Positions 45,247 through 54,658 of a stretch of DNA of 64,000 bases are shown in pieces (position 1 is the first letter of the stretch; every line of letters begins with the position of its first letter). A program made the position numbers and the translations under genes. The notes beneath the pieces are model-generated. The model did not search any database, was not told the origin of the DNA, and saw only the letters and a program-made list of their open reading frames with translations. Location of the stretch: contig NZ_MAOI01000071.1 of NCBI RefSeq assembly GCF_001884235.1, positions 33,027 to 97,026 on the forward strand, read 5' to 3'. The DNA comes from Bacillus paramycoides (GTDB lineage Bacteria > Bacillota > Bacilli > Bacillales > Bacillaceae_G).

Positions 45247-45284
45247 TTGATTAAACTTATTTCATGTACCTATAAGGGGTACCT
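45247..45284 (+). promoter_or_regulatory. Orphan promoter with CsoR-like operator between csoR and copZ
   Basis: TTGATT (45247-45252), 18-base spacer, TATAAG (45271-45276). The palindrome GTACCTATAAGGGGTAC (45267-45283) overlaps the -10. It lies 120 bases before the copZ promoter and directly before a 27-codon ORF (45287-45370, starts MFCRGMNGF). Confidence 0.5.
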
Positions 45285-45389
45285 GTATGTTTTGTCGTGG
45301 AATGAATGGATTTATTTCAAAGAAGGCTGTGTGGGATAAGAGAAAACAAGGAACTTATAAAAAATTATAAAAATCATTATACAAAACCA

Positions 45390-45418
45390 TTGATTACCTT
45401 AGGGGGGTATGGTAAGAT
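45390..45418 (+). promoter_or_regulatory. copZ promoter with embedded CsoR operator
   Basis: TTGATT (45390-45395), 17-base spacer, TAAGAT (45413-45418). The spacer holds GGGGGGTATGG and flanking inverted TTACC/GGTAA arms (45394-45398, 45411-45415), so repressor would sit between -35 and -10. Confidence 0.72.
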
Positions 45419-45464
45419 AAGATTGTGATTAACAAACAATGAATGAACAAGAGGAGGATTTTAA

Positions 45465-45671
45465 ATGGAACAGCTAACATTAAAGGTTGAGGGTATGTCT
45501 TGTGGACATTGTGTAAATTCTATTGAAAGTAATGTGAAAGAACTAAATGGTGTTGAACAAGTAAAAGTGCAATTAGCAGAAGGAACTGTTGAAGTTACCA
45601 TTGACTCATCAATCATTACTTTAAAAGATATTGTTAGTGTAATCGAAGATCAAGGATACGATGTTATATAA
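45465..45671 (+). CDS. copZ: Copper chaperone CopZ
   Basis: A 68-residue heavy-metal-associated domain with the Cu(I) motif GMSCGHC (residues about 10-16). It shuttles cytosolic copper to the ATPase CopA and to CsoR. GAGGAGG precedes the ATG. It has its own CsoR-controlled promoter and is followed by a terminator, so chaperone and pump can be made in unequal amounts. Confidence 0.95.
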   Translation: MEQLTLKVEGMSCGHCVNSIESNVKELNGVEQVKVQLAEGTVEVTIDSSIITLKDIVSVIEDQGYDVI

Positions 45672-45688
45672 TAATTTTTAAATAGGGG

Positions 45689-45724
45689 AATAAATCGTAC
45701 TTTAAATAAAGTGCGATTTATTTT
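45689..45724 (+). terminator. Terminator between copZ and copA
   Basis: AATAAATCGTACTTTA and TAAAGTGCGATTTATT (one G-T pair) with a two-base apex, then TT. The T run is short, so read-through into copA is plausible. Confidence 0.75.
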
Positions 45725-45734
45725 GCTAACAAAT

Positions 45735-45751
45735 ATACCTCTTGAGGGTAT
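45735..45751. promoter_or_regulatory. CsoR-like operator directly before copA
   Basis: ATACCTCTTGAGGGTAT is an almost perfect palindrome of the same type as the csoR and copZ sites, ending 18 bases before the copA ATG. TTGCTA (45723-45728) could be a -35, but no good -10 is seen. Confidence 0.7.
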
Positions 45752-45769
45752 GTGGTAGAGGTGAATGAA

Positions 45770-48187
45770 ATGAATGAACAAAAAGAAGCCAATTTTCAAA
45801 TATCAGGAATGACATGTGCCGCATGTGCGAATAGAATTGAAAAAGGTCTTAAAAAAGTAGAAGGTGTTCAAGAGGCAAATGTAAATTTTGCGCTTGAAAA
45901 AACAAAAATTTTGTACGATCCAACTCAAACAAATCCTCAAAAGTTTAAAGAAAAAGTTGAATCGTTAGGATATGGTATTGTAAGTGATAAGGCAGAGTTT
46001 ATGGTATCAGGAATGACGTGCGCTGCATGTGCGAATAGGGTGGAAAAACGTTTAAATAAGCTAGATGGTGTGAGTAAGGCGACAGTAAATTTCGCTTTAG
46101 AATCAGCTACTGTAGAATTTAATCCTGATGAAATTAGTGTTACTGAAATGAAGAGCACGATTACAAAGTTAGGATATAAATTAGAAGTAAAGTCAGATGA
46201 GCAAAATTCATCAACAGATCATCGATTACAAGAAATTGAGCGACAAAAGAAAAAGTTTATTATTTCGTTTGTTTTATCATTTCCGTTATTGTGGGCAATG
46301 GTAAGTCACTTCTCATTTACATCGTTTATTTATTTACCTGATATGCTTATGAATCCGTGGGTGCAGCTAGCTCTTGCAACTCCAGTGCAGTTTATAATTG
46401 GAGGCCAGTTTTATATAGGTGCTTATAAAGCATTGCGCAATAAAAGTGCAAACATGGATGTTCTTGTGGCACTTGGAACGTCCGCAGCTTATTTCTATAG
46501 TGTTTATTTAAGTATTCAATCAATTGGTTCCTTGGAACATATGACAGATTTATATTTTGAAACGAGCGCGGTACTTATTACATTAATTATTTTAGGTAAA
46601 TTATTCGAGGCAAAAGCAAAAGGGCGTTCATCAGAAGCTATTAAAAAATTGATGGGATTACAGGCGAAAACTGCTACAGTTGTACGAGATGGAACAGAAA
46701 TGAAAATTTTAATCGAAGAAGTGGTAGCAGGTGATATCGTCTATGTAAAACCTGGCGAAAAAATCCCAGTAGATGGGGAAATTGTAGAAGGAAAATCAGC
46801 GATAGATGAATCGATGTTAACAGGTGAGAGTATTCCAGTTGATAAAACAATCGGGGATGTAGTAATTGGTTCTACAATGAATAAAAATGGATTTTTAAAA
46901 GTTAAGGCAACTAAAGTAGGAAGAGACACTGCATTAGCACAAATTATTAAAGTAGTAGAAGAGGCTCAAGGTTCGAAAGCTCCTATTCAAAGGGTAGCGG
47001 ATCAAATTTCAGGTATTTTCGTACCTGTTGTAGTTGGGATTGCTATTATCACTTTTGTAGTATGGATGGTATTTGTTACACCTGGTGATTTTGGAGGAGC
47101 GCTTGAGAAAATGATAGCAGTACTTGTTATCGCATGCCCATGTGCTTTAGGTCTTGCAACACCAACATCTATTATGGCGGGATCAGGAAGATCAGCTGAA
47201 TACGGAATTTTATTTAAAGGTGGAGAGCATCTAGAAGCGACGCATCGATTAGATACGATTATTTTAGACAAAACAGGTACAGTTACAAATGGAAAACCGA
47301 CATTAACAGATGTAATTGTAGCAGATGGATTTGAAGAGAAAGAAATATTAAAATTAGTCGGCGCAGCAGAAAAAAATTCTGAACATCCACTTGCAGAAGC
47401 GATTGTAGAAGGAATTAAAGAAAAGGGAATTGATATCCCAAGTTCAGAAACGTTTGAAGCAATTCCTGGATTTGGTATTGAGTCGGTTGTAGAAGGGAAA
47501 AAGTTATTAATTGGTACACGCCGATTAATGATGAAATTTAATATTGATATTGAAGAAGTTTCTAAATCGATGGAAGAACTAGAGCGAGAAGGAAAAACAG
47601 CAATGCTTATAGCAATAGATAAGGAATATGCTGGAATTGTTGCTGTTGCAGATACTGTAAAGGATACTTCAAAAGCAGCAATTGCAAGACTTAAGAAAAT
47701 GGGTCTAGACGTTGTTATGATTACAGGTGATAATACACAGACTGCTCAGGCAATTGCTAAGCAAGTTGGTATTGATCACGTAATCGCAGAAGTATTACCA
47801 GAAGGAAAAGCAGAAGAAGTAAAAAAACTGCAAGCTAGCGGTAAGAGAGTGGCTATGGTTGGAGATGGAATAAATGATGCTCCTGCTCTTGCTACAGCTG
47901 ACATTGGAATGGCAATTGGAACGGGGACAGATGTAGCAATGGAAGCAGCGGATATTACATTAATCCGTGGTGACTTAAATAGTATTGCTGATGCAATCTT
48001 CATGAGTAAAATGACGATTAGAAATATTAAGCAAAACCTATTCTGGGCATTAGCCTATAACGGCCTAGGAATTCCAATTGCGGCGTTCGGTTTCTTAGCT
48101 CCTTGGGTTGCAGGTGCAGCAATGGCATTTAGCTCTGTATCAGTTGTATTAAATGCATTAAGATTGCAAAGAGTTAAATTAAAATAG
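45770..48187 (+). CDS. copA: Copper-exporting P-type ATPase CopA
   Basis: An 805-residue P1B-type ATPase that pumps Cu(I) out of the cytosol. Two N-terminal metal-binding domains each have GMTCAAC (about 17-23 and 84-90). Eight membrane helices follow, with the CPC transport motif in IACPCALG. The phosphorylation site is DKTGT, the HP motif is SEHPLAEA, and [10 protein letters not shown] closes the hinge. I chose ATG 45770, with GAGGTG 7 bases before it, over GTG 45752, which overlaps the operator. Substrate assignment follows from the CPC motif, the two MTCAAC domains and the csoR-copZ context. Confidence 0.96.
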   Translation: MNEQKEANFQISGMTCAACANRIEKGLKKVEGVQEANVNFALEKTKILYDPTQTNPQKFKEKVESLGYGIVSDKAEFMVSGMTCAACANRVEKRLNKLDGVSKATVNFALESATVEFNPDEISVTEMKSTITKLGYKLEVKSDEQNSSTDHRLQEIERQKKKFIISFVLSFPLLWAMVSHFSFTSFIYLPDMLMNPWVQLALATPVQFIIGGQFYIGAYKALRNKSANMDVLVALGTSAAYFYSVYLSIQSIGSLEHMTDLYFETSAVLITLIILGKLFEAKAKGRSSEAIKKLMGLQAKTATVVRDGTEMKILIEEVVAGDIVYVKPGEKIPVDGEIVEGKSAIDESMLTGESIPVDKTIGDVVIGSTMNKNGFLKVKATKVGRDTALAQIIKVVEEAQGSKAPIQRVADQISGIFVPVVVGIAIITFVVWMVFVTPGDFGGALEKMIAVLVIACPCALGLATPTSIMAGSGRSAEYGILFKGGEHLEATHRLDTIILDKTGTVTNGKPTLTDVIVADGFEEKEILKLVGAAEKNSEHPLAEAIVEGIKEKGIDIPSSETFEAIPGFGIESVVEGKKLLIGTRRLMMKFNIDIEEVSKSMEELEREGKTAMLIAIDKEYAGIVAVADTVKDTSKAAIARLKKMGLDVVMITGDNTQTAQAIAKQVGIDHVIAEVLPEGKAEEVKKLQASGKRVAMVGDGINDAPALATADIGMAIGTGTDVAMEAADITLIRGDLNSIADAIFMSKMTIRNIKQNLFWALAYNGLGIPIAAFGFLAPWVAGAAMAFSSVSVVLNALRLQRVKLK

Positions 48188-48230
48188 TAAAAGTTTCACT
48201 TTATAGAGTAATTGAATATGCTTTTAAACA

Positions 48231-48264
48231 AAAAAACAATACTTTGAATAAGTATTGTTTTTTT
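48231..48264 (+). terminator. Terminator of copA
   Basis: AAAAAACAATACTT, short loop, AAGTATTGTTTTTTT. Confidence 0.9.
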
Positions 48265-48329
48265 GTATAGAAAGAAAAAGATATAATATAGGAAAGATAG
48301 AAGCGGTAGCTTGATGAGGAGATTTATAC

Positions 48330-48809
48330 ATGTTTAAAGATATTATAATTAGAACATTCCAGAAAGAGGATTTAGAACAAGTATTACAATTATTTTATGA
48401 AACGGTTCATACGGTTAATGCAAAAGATTATAATACGTTACAGTTAAATGCTTGGGCACCAGAGAGACTAGAAAGAGAAAGCTGGCTACAATCTTTAGAA
48501 AAGAATATTTGTTATGTTGCAGATTATAAAGGTGTGATAGTAGGATTTGGGGATTATAATGAGGACCATTATGTAGATCGCTTATTTACGCATAAAGATT
48601 ATCAAGGAAAAGGGATAGCTTCCTACATACTACAGAAGTTAGAAAAAGAAGCAGTGAACTTGCAGCATAGATATATATATACAGAGGCGAGTATTACAGC
48701 AAAACCCTTCTTTGAAAGCAAAGGTTTTATTTGCATAAAGGAACAAAATAAACAGCATAATGGTCAGATTTTTATTAATTATGTAATGAAAAAAATAGCC
48801 TTCTCATAA
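48330..48809 (+). CDS. GNAT-family N-acetyltransferase
   Basis: A 159-residue GNAT acetyltransferase. The N-terminal IRTFQKEDLEQVLQLFYETVH and the acetyl-CoA site YQGKGIASYILQKLE (about 93-107, Q/RxxGxG/A) are clear, and the C-terminus ends in a typical FFESKGF strand. The acceptor substrate is unknown; the sequence resembles YafP-type general acetyltransferases. It is transcribed alone after copA, and its stop lies in the shared terminator with hup. Confidence 0.82.
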   Translation: MFKDIIIRTFQKEDLEQVLQLFYETVHTVNAKDYNTLQLNAWAPERLERESWLQSLEKNICYVADYKGVIVGFGDYNEDHYVDRLFTHKDYQGKGIASYILQKLEKEAVNLQHRYIYTEASITAKPFFESKGFICIKEQNKQHNGQIFINYVMKKIAFS

Positions 48810-48826
48810 ATGAGAAGGCTATTTTT
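48791..48826. terminator. Bidirectional terminator between the GNAT gene and hup
   Basis: AAAAATAGCCTTCTCAT and ATGAGAAGGCTATTTTT form a 17-bp perfect stem serving both convergent genes. Confidence 0.93.
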
Positions 48827-48828
48827 CA

Positions 48829-49101
48829 TTATTTTACAGCTTCTTTTAGTTCTTTACCAGCTTTGAAAGCAGGTACTTTAGAAGCTGCGATTTGCATTTC
48901 TTCACCAGTTTGTGGGTTACGGCCTGTACGAGCAGCTCTTTCACGAACTTCGAAAGTACCGAATCCGATAAGTTGTACTTTTTCACCAGCAGCTAAAGTG
49001 TTAGTGATTGATTCTACTACAGTTTGTAAAACTACAGTAGCTTCTTTTTGAGAAATCTCAGCATTTTGTGCTACGCTTTTAATTAATTCTGTTTTATTCA
49101 T
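48829..49101 (-). CDS. hup: DNA-binding protein HU
   Basis: A 90-residue HU-type nucleoid protein that bends DNA as a dimer. The signature [23 protein letters not shown] (about 45-67) contains the DNA-contacting arm, followed by [12 protein letters not shown]. The start is ATG 49101 ([10 protein letters not shown]), with GAGGTG 6 bases upstream; the GTG at 49110 would add three codons and is inside that site. The B. cereus group has more than one HU, and this is not the copy usually next to the spoIVA/mtrB region. A strong promoter lies just upstream. Confidence 0.95.
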   Translation of the reverse strand: MNKTELIKSVAQNAEISQKEATVVLQTVVESITNTLAAGEKVQLIGFGTFEVRERAARTGRNPQTGEEMQIAASKVPAFKAGKELKEAVK

Positions 49102-49141
49102 GTTTTTCACCTCATATGTAAATAATGCTATTTAAGTTGTT

Positions 49142-49170
49142 ATTATAACGTATAAAACATCCGAGAACAA
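49142..49170 (-). promoter_or_regulatory. Promoter of hup
   Basis: On the minus strand TTGTTC (49170-49165), 17-base spacer, TATAAT (49147-49142), 41 bases from the start codon. Confidence 0.75.
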
Positions 49171-49242
49171 GTGTACGTAGATATATTCACGAAAAAAATG
49201 AAATTTGTAATATTTTTTAGGACCACTTTATAGCCATTCAAT

Positions 49243-50058
49243 TTAAGCGGATACAGATTTGTTCTTTAATTCAGTTTGTTCTTTATTGGAAGATAGTTTC
49301 TTATTATAAGATATGAAATACGGTAATGCTACAAATAACATACCCCCTACTAAATTCCCGAAGAAAACAAAAATGAAGTTTGGAAAATACTCAATCCAAG
49401 TTAAATGACCAGAAAAAATTGCGGCTGGGATGACAAACATATTAGCTACAACGTGTTGGAACCCAATCGCAACGAAAGTCATAACGGGAAACCAAATACC
49501 GATAATCTTTCCGCTAAATTCTTTACTTCCCATACTGAGCCAAACAGCTAAACAAACGAGCCAATTACATCCAATTGCAGATATGAATGCTTGTAGTGGC
49601 GTATCTTGTAGTTTAGCTTGTGCAATAGACACTGTTTTCCCTAAAAAAGCCCCCTCCGTTAATCCGACAATATGGCCGAAAAAATAAGCAACGAATACAG
49701 CACCGATGAAATTGCTAAACGTAACAATAACTAAATTTCGTATTAAGTGAAATAAGGTGATTTTTTTATGAAGCCAAGCCATTGAAACTGTCATCATGTT
49801 TCCGGTTACTAGTTCACCGCCCGCAAGAATAACGAGTATAAGACCGATAGGGAAGACAGCGGCACCTAAAAAACTAGTAAATGATCCCCAAGATTTTGGC
49901 ATTGTCCCAATAACATGAATATCGAGTAAATACCCTAATGCAATAAAAGCGCCACCAAAAAATCCGAGAATTAGCATAGGGAGTAATGATAAATGAGCTT
50001 TTTTTCTTCCGGAATTAGCAGCAAGTTCAGTAATCTCTTCTGGTGTACATACAGACAT
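49243..50058 (-). CDS. Formate/nitrite transporter family channel
   Basis: A 271-residue FNT-family channel with six membrane helices. Family motifs are GGAFIALGYLLDI (helix 1), AGGELVTGNM (about 80-89) and IGFQHVVANMFVIPAAIF (about 200-217), which includes the pore histidine. It moves formate, nitrite or another small monovalent anion across the membrane. No formate lyase or nitrite reductase gene is adjacent, so the substrate is open. A GGAGGGG site precedes the ATG on the minus strand. About 185 bases of spacer to the next gene hold nothing recognised. Confidence 0.88.
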   Translation of the reverse strand: MSVCTPEEITELAANSGRKKAHLSLLPMLILGFFGGAFIALGYLLDIHVIGTMPKSWGSFTSFLGAAVFPIGLILVILAGGELVTGNMMTVSMAWLHKKITLFHLIRNLVIVTFSNFIGAVFVAYFFGHIVGLTEGAFLGKTVSIAQAKLQDTPLQAFISAIGCNWLVCLAVWLSMGSKEFSGKIIGIWFPVMTFVAIGFQHVVANMFVIPAAIFSGHLTWIEYFPNFIFVFFGNLVGGMLFVALPYFISYNKKLSSNKEQTELKNKSVSA

Positions 50059-50257
50059 GAATAACCCCTCCGTAATAAAGTGATGGAACGAATAGAAGAA
50101 ACATTTTTAACAATCTATGTATTATAAAAACATGTTATGAAATGTGTATAAATTTGTCAAATTTAGATGGGGATAAAATCGAGTGCAGCTTAACATTTTT
50201 TCATGGTGTCACATCAATGTAACAAAAAGGTTTTAAACTACATCTAGAGGTGAAAAC

Positions 50258-51151
50258 GTGAATACGCATCATGTAAAAAAAAATCAAAAAAAATCAATTT
50301 TAAAGAAATTTATTATTAGTTTATTAAGTATATTAATTATTCCAGCTAGCTTGTATTTCTATGCAACAGAAATAGAACGAAGATTAGTAGCGGTCACATG
50401 GAATGAAATAGAATCTCCTACGATTCCTAAAGAGTTTAACAATAAAAAGATATTGCAATTCTCAGATGTACATTTAGGACCAGAGTTTACATTGAAACAA
50501 CTAGATAATCTTGTGGGAAAGATGAATGAGTTACGTCCAGATATAGTAGTTTTTACAGGGGATTTAATAGATAAGTTTGGGACCTATAATGCGGAAAGAG
50601 AAGAGGCGAAAGAAATTTTGAGGGGAATTCATGCTCCTCTCGGAAAGTATGCTGTGTTTGGGAATCATGATAGAGGTGGGGGCGGTAGTTTATTCTACAA
50701 AAAGTACATGGAGGAAGCCGGTTTTTCTGTTTTAGTAAATGAAGTACAGAAAATTAAAGTGGAAAATGGCAAGTACATTACAATATCAGGTTTGGATGAT
50801 TTCTTATTAGGGAAACCACAAATAGACTCGACTTTAAAAAACTTAAGACAACAAGATTTCAATATGCTATTAGTACATGAGCCTGATGTTGTAGATAAAG
50901 TAGCTCGTTATCCAGTTGATTTTCAAATGTCAGGACATAGTCACGGAGGACAAGTTCAAATTCCCTTTGCGGGCCCTTTAATTACCACAAAATTAGCTGA
51001 GAAGTATGTTGAAGGAATGTATGAATTAGAAGGAAAGAGTAAGTCATTACATTTATATGTAAATCGAGGTATTGGGACGACTAGAATGCCTGTTAGGTTT
51101 TGGAGTGTACCGGAACTTTCGGTTTTTGTATTGAAGAAAAATAGTAATTAG
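50258..51151 (+). CDS. Membrane-anchored metallophosphoesterase (YkuE/YaeI-like)
   Basis: A 297-residue calcineurin-fold phosphoesterase with an N-terminal membrane anchor (about 15-35: IISLLSILIIPASLYFYA). Metal-binding motifs are in order: FSDVHLG, FTGDLID, GNHDRGGG, and SGHSHGGQ. Relatives act on UDP-diacylglucosamine-like or cell-wall substrates at the membrane, but the substrate here is unknown. The start is GTG 50258 with AGAGGTG 6 bases upstream. Confidence 0.86.
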   Translation: MNTHHVKKNQKKSILKKFIISLLSILIIPASLYFYATEIERRLVAVTWNEIESPTIPKEFNNKKILQFSDVHLGPEFTLKQLDNLVGKMNELRPDIVVFTGDLIDKFGTYNAEREEAKEILRGIHAPLGKYAVFGNHDRGGGGSLFYKKYMEEAGFSVLVNEVQKIKVENGKYITISGLDDFLLGKPQIDSTLKNLRQQDFNMLLVHEPDVVDKVARYPVDFQMSGHSHGGQVQIPFAGPLITTKLAEKYVEGMYELEGKSKSLHLYVNRGIGTTRMPVRFWSVPELSVFVLKKNSN

Positions 51152-51173
51152 AATAGGGCGTTTAACATGTTTG

Positions 51174-51211
51174 AAAAAAAGAGAATTTTTAATAGAAAGT
51201 TCTTTTTTTAT
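51174..51211 (+). terminator. Weak terminator after the phosphoesterase gene
   Basis: An imperfect A/T-rich stem (AAAAAGAGAA with AGTTCTTTTT) followed by a T run. Confidence 0.45.
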
Positions 51212-51273
51212 TGATTAAAATCTGAATATTGTGTACTTTTTATTTGAAGTGTTAAAAAGAAAGGGGAATTTCT

Positions 51274-52491
51274 ATGATAGAAACATGGCATAAAGAATTG
51301 GAAAGTTTATATAACCAAATGGTTTCGTGGCGAAGAGATTTTCATCAATACCCAGAGCTATCGTTTCAAGAAATAGAAACACCGAAAAAAATAGCTGAAA
51401 TCTTAAAAAGTTTTCATATTGATGTGAAAACAGATGTAGGTGGAAGAGGCGTAATTGGCGTAATTGAAGGTAGAAGACCTGGGAAGACGATAGCGTTACG
51501 TGCTGATTTTGATGCACTACCTATTCAAGATGAAAAACAAGTCTCATATAAATCAAAGGTTCCTGGCGTAATGCATGCTTGTGGGCATGATGGACATACA
51601 GCAACACTTTTAGGAATTGCAAAAGTATTAAGTGATAACCGAGACCAGATTTCTGGAAAAATAGTACTTATTCATCAACATGCAGAAGAGAAAGAACCTG
51701 GCGGGGCAATTGCTATGATTGAGGACGGTTGTTTAGAAGGAGTAGATGTTGTTTTTGGTACACATTTATCTTCTCAAATGCCCCTAGGAATTGTAGGTGC
51801 GAGGGCTGGGGCGATGATGGCAGCAGCGGATAGTTTTGAAGTGAAGATTCAAGGGCGAGGTGGTCACGGAGGAATGCCACATCATACTGTGGATGCCATT
51901 ATCGTTGCGACACAAGTTATTAATCAGTTGCAACTATTAGTTAGTAGAAAAGTAGATCCGTTACAATCTGCTGTATTAACAGTTGGTACATTCCATGCTG
52001 GTCAAGCGGATAATATTATTGCGGATACTGCTACATTTACAGGAACAATTCGGACGTTAGATCCTGAAGTGAGAGAATTTATGGAGAAGGAATTTAAACG
52101 AGTTGTTGAGGGGATTTGCCAGTCTCTTCATGCTGAAGTTAATATTCAATATAAACGGGGTTATCCAATATTAATAAATCATTTAGAAGAAACGAATTAT
52201 TTTATGGCGATTGCGGAACGTGATCTTGGAAGAGACAGAGTCATCGAAGTGCCACCGATTATGGGTGGTGAAGATTTTGCATACTACTTAGAAAATGTTT
52301 CAGGAGCATTTTTCTTTACAGGTGCAGGTAATGAAGAAATAGGTGCAACATATCCACATCATCATCCTCAATTTGATTTTGATGAACGTGCGATGTTGGT
52401 TGGCGGAAAATTACTTTTAACTCTTGTAAATAGTTATTTAAGAGATGGAAAAGAATCTCTTAAAACTTTAGATGTGAATGTGACAAAGTAA
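51274..52491 (+). CDS. M20-family amidohydrolase (N-acyl-amino acid hydrolase type)
   Basis: A 405-residue M20D peptidase-like hydrolase. The metal site is formed by ACGHDGHTA (about 98-106), QHAEEKEPGG (about 134-143), and the C-terminal MGGEDFAYY and HHPQFDFDE. A dimerisation lid lies at about 185-300. Relatives remove acyl groups from amino acids or hydrolyse hippurate-like amides; the sequence does not identify the acyl donor. AAGGGG precedes the ATG. It ends in a strong terminator. Confidence 0.88.
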   Translation: MIETWHKELESLYNQMVSWRRDFHQYPELSFQEIETPKKIAEILKSFHIDVKTDVGGRGVIGVIEGRRPGKTIALRADFDALPIQDEKQVSYKSKVPGVMHACGHDGHTATLLGIAKVLSDNRDQISGKIVLIHQHAEEKEPGGAIAMIEDGCLEGVDVVFGTHLSSQMPLGIVGARAGAMMAAADSFEVKIQGRGGHGGMPHHTVDAIIVATQVINQLQLLVSRKVDPLQSAVLTVGTFHAGQADNIIADTATFTGTIRTLDPEVREFMEKEFKRVVEGICQSLHAEVNIQYKRGYPILINHLEETNYFMAIAERDLGRDRVIEVPPIMGGEDFAYYLENVSGAFFFTGAGNEEIGATYPHHHPQFDFDERAMLVGGKLLLTLVNSYLRDGKESLKTLDVNVTK

Positions 52492-52502
52492 TTTGTATAA
52501 AT

Positions 52503-52545
52503 AAAAAGCAACAATAGGTTATGTAAAGTAACCTATTGTTGCTTT
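52503..52545 (+). terminator. Terminator of the M20 gene
   Basis: AAAAGCAACAATAGGTTA and TAACCTATTGTTGCTTTT with a seven-base loop. Confidence 0.93.
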
Positions 52546-52767
52546 TGTTATTTTTGAGAGGGAATAGCATCAAAATTAATGGACCAAGACATTAAACCGC
52601 TGTGTATAGAAAATTATTAAACTTAATGTAATAATTTCTGTAGGAAGTTGAATTATAATTGTTAAATTCAGAATATTTTGATATATTTAAAAGTGTAGGA
52701 CAAGATTTTTTTGCATAATACTCTTACATAAATTTCAAAAACAAGTTTGGAAGGGGATGTACAAGAG

Positions 52768-54162
52768 TTGGATAAAAATCTTAAGAAAGACCTTAAAATA
52801 CGCCACATTACAATGATTTCAATTGGCGGCGTAATAGGGGCTGGTTTGTTTGTTGGAAGTGGTGCAGTTGTGCATTCTGCAGGACCAGGTTCTATCGTTT
52901 CATATGCATTAGCGGGACTTCTAGTCGTTTTCGTCATGAGAATGTTGGGGGAAATGGCAGCTATTAACCCGACAAGTGGTTCATTTGCAACATATGCACG
53001 AGAAGCAATTGGTCCATGGGCGGGTTATACAATTGGATGGCTATATTGGTTTTTCTGGGTAATTGTAATTGCGATAGAAGCGACAGCAGGTGCTGGTATT
53101 ATTCAATATTGGATTCCGCAAATCCCGCTTTGGTTATTGAGCTTAATATTAACAATATTATTAACGTTAACGAATGTTTTTTCGGTGAAATCATTTGGAG
53201 AGTTTGAATATTGGTTTTCTTTTATTAAAGTAATAAGTATTGTTTTGTTCCTTTCTCTTGGACTTGCTGTTATTTTAGGACTTGTCCCAGGAACGGAAGC
53301 ACCTGGTACTTCAAATTTAATTGGACAAGGTGGATTTATGCCAAATGGTATAAGTTCGGTGTTGCTTGGTATTACAGTTGTTATATTTTCATTTATGGGA
53401 TCAGAAATCGTAGCAGTAGCGGCTGGTGAGTCTGCTGAACCTGTAAAAGCAGTAAAAACAGCAACAAATAGCGTGATTTGGCGTATTCTTGTATTTTTTA
53501 TTGGATCTATAGCGGTAGTTGTTACGCTTCTTCCATGGAATTCAGCAAACATACTAAAAAGTCCGTTTGTAGCGGTACTTGAACATATAGGGATACCAGC
53601 GGCAGCACAGATTATGAATTTTATCGTTTTAACAGCTGTACTTTCATGTTTGAATTCAGGTTTATATACGAACTCAAGAATGCTATTTTCTATGGCAGAA
53701 AGAGGAGATGCTCCAAAGGCATTTTTAAAGTTGAACAGTAGTGGTGTTCCTGTTCGGGCAGTTTTATTTGGAACTTTCTTCGCCTATATCGGTGTTGTAT
53801 TTAGCTACATATCTCCAGATAAAGTTTTTTTATTTTTGGTGAATGCATCTGGTGGGATTGCGTTACTAGTTTATCTCGTTATTGCAGTTTCGCATTTAAA
53901 GATGCGTAAAAAAATGGGGAAAGTAGAACAAGAAGATTTGAAAGTGAAAATGTGGCTTTTCCCGTACTTAACGTATGTTACAATTGCCGCTATTATAGCA
54001 GTTTTAGTTGCAATGTTTGCAATTGAATCCTTACGTTCACAAGCGATTTTAACGATGATTGTTACAGTTCTTATTATAGTTTCTTATTTTATTTTTAATA
54101 GAAATAAAACTAGTTCAGCTTTGAGTCCTAAAAATAGGAATGAAGAATCTGTGCGATTCTAA
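52768..54162 (+). CDS. Amino acid permease (APC family, GabP/ProY type)
   Basis: A 464-residue amino acid-polyamine-organocation transporter with twelve predicted helices. The first helix carries the family motif ISIGGVIGAGLFVGSG, which binds the amino acid backbone, and helix 3-4 carries EMAAINPTSGSFATYA. Sequence shape suggests a proton-coupled neutral or GABA-type permease; the substrate is not fixed. The start is uncertain: TTG 52768 (MDKNLKKDLK) lies about 10 bases after GAAGGGG and fits family length, while TTG 52747 would precede that site. The upstream gap (52546-52767) shows only AT-rich sequence. Confidence 0.85.
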   Translation: MDKNLKKDLKIRHITMISIGGVIGAGLFVGSGAVVHSAGPGSIVSYALAGLLVVFVMRMLGEMAAINPTSGSFATYAREAIGPWAGYTIGWLYWFFWVIVIAIEATAGAGIIQYWIPQIPLWLLSLILTILLTLTNVFSVKSFGEFEYWFSFIKVISIVLFLSLGLAVILGLVPGTEAPGTSNLIGQGGFMPNGISSVLLGITVVIFSFMGSEIVAVAAGESAEPVKAVKTATNSVIWRILVFFIGSIAVVVTLLPWNSANILKSPFVAVLEHIGIPAAAQIMNFIVLTAVLSCLNSGLYTNSRMLFSMAERGDAPKAFLKLNSSGVPVRAVLFGTFFAYIGVVFSYISPDKVFLFLVNASGGIALLVYLVIAVSHLKMRKKMGKVEQEDLKVKMWLFPYLTYVTIAAIIAVLVAMFAIESLRSQAILTMIVTVLIIVSYFIFNRNKTSSALSPKNRNEESVRF

Positions 54163-54295
54163 TTTCTTGTTTTCAAAGAAAGTTACATCCAATCATTGCT
54201 AGAAAAGATTCATATATAAGTAAAGAAACAAGTAATTACTATTAGCATAGTGGAAATGAACTTTTTTCTTGACTTTTTATATGAAGGAGAGCAAA

Positions 54296-54634
54296 ATGGT
54301 AAAAAAGGAAGGGGGGATGATGATGGAAGAGTACGTATTAGACCTGTATAATCTGCTATATACGACAGAGTGGCAAGATATTGTTTCGTTTCTTGGGATA
54401 TTATTTTGCATGAAAATTGTAATTGTATATATGGAAGAGCAAGGTATGTTCTATTCCTTCTCATCCCCGTTCGATTTGCAACGTGAGCCGTTGCTAAACT
54501 ATGCCAATGTAAAATACGAACAAATTCCTTTTGTTATATTCTTTATGATTCGTTTTATAACGGCGATTGTGAAGAAGAAGGAAAGTGACGAAGAAGAATG
54601 CCATCCAACTTGTTATATAGCCAACGCTTTTTAA
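54296..54634 (+). CDS. Hypothetical membrane protein of 112 residues
   Basis: Two hydrophobic stretches (about 34-52, IVSFLGILFCMKIVIVYM, and about 82-98, IPFVIFFMIRFITAIV) and a charged, cysteine-containing tail (EEECHPTC). No family is recognised. I chose ATG 54296 because AAGGAG lies 7 bases before it; another start at ATG 54323 (MEEYVLD) after GGGGGG is also possible. It is followed 24 bases later by a 38-codon gene, probably in the same transcript. Confidence 0.6.
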   Translation: MVKKEGGMMMEEYVLDLYNLLYTTEWQDIVSFLGILFCMKIVIVYMEEQGMFYSFSSPFDLQREPLLNYANVKYEQIPFVIFFMIRFITAIVKKKESDEEECHPTCYIANAF

Positions 54635-54658
54635 GCTAAATACAAGGAGGAGATTTAT

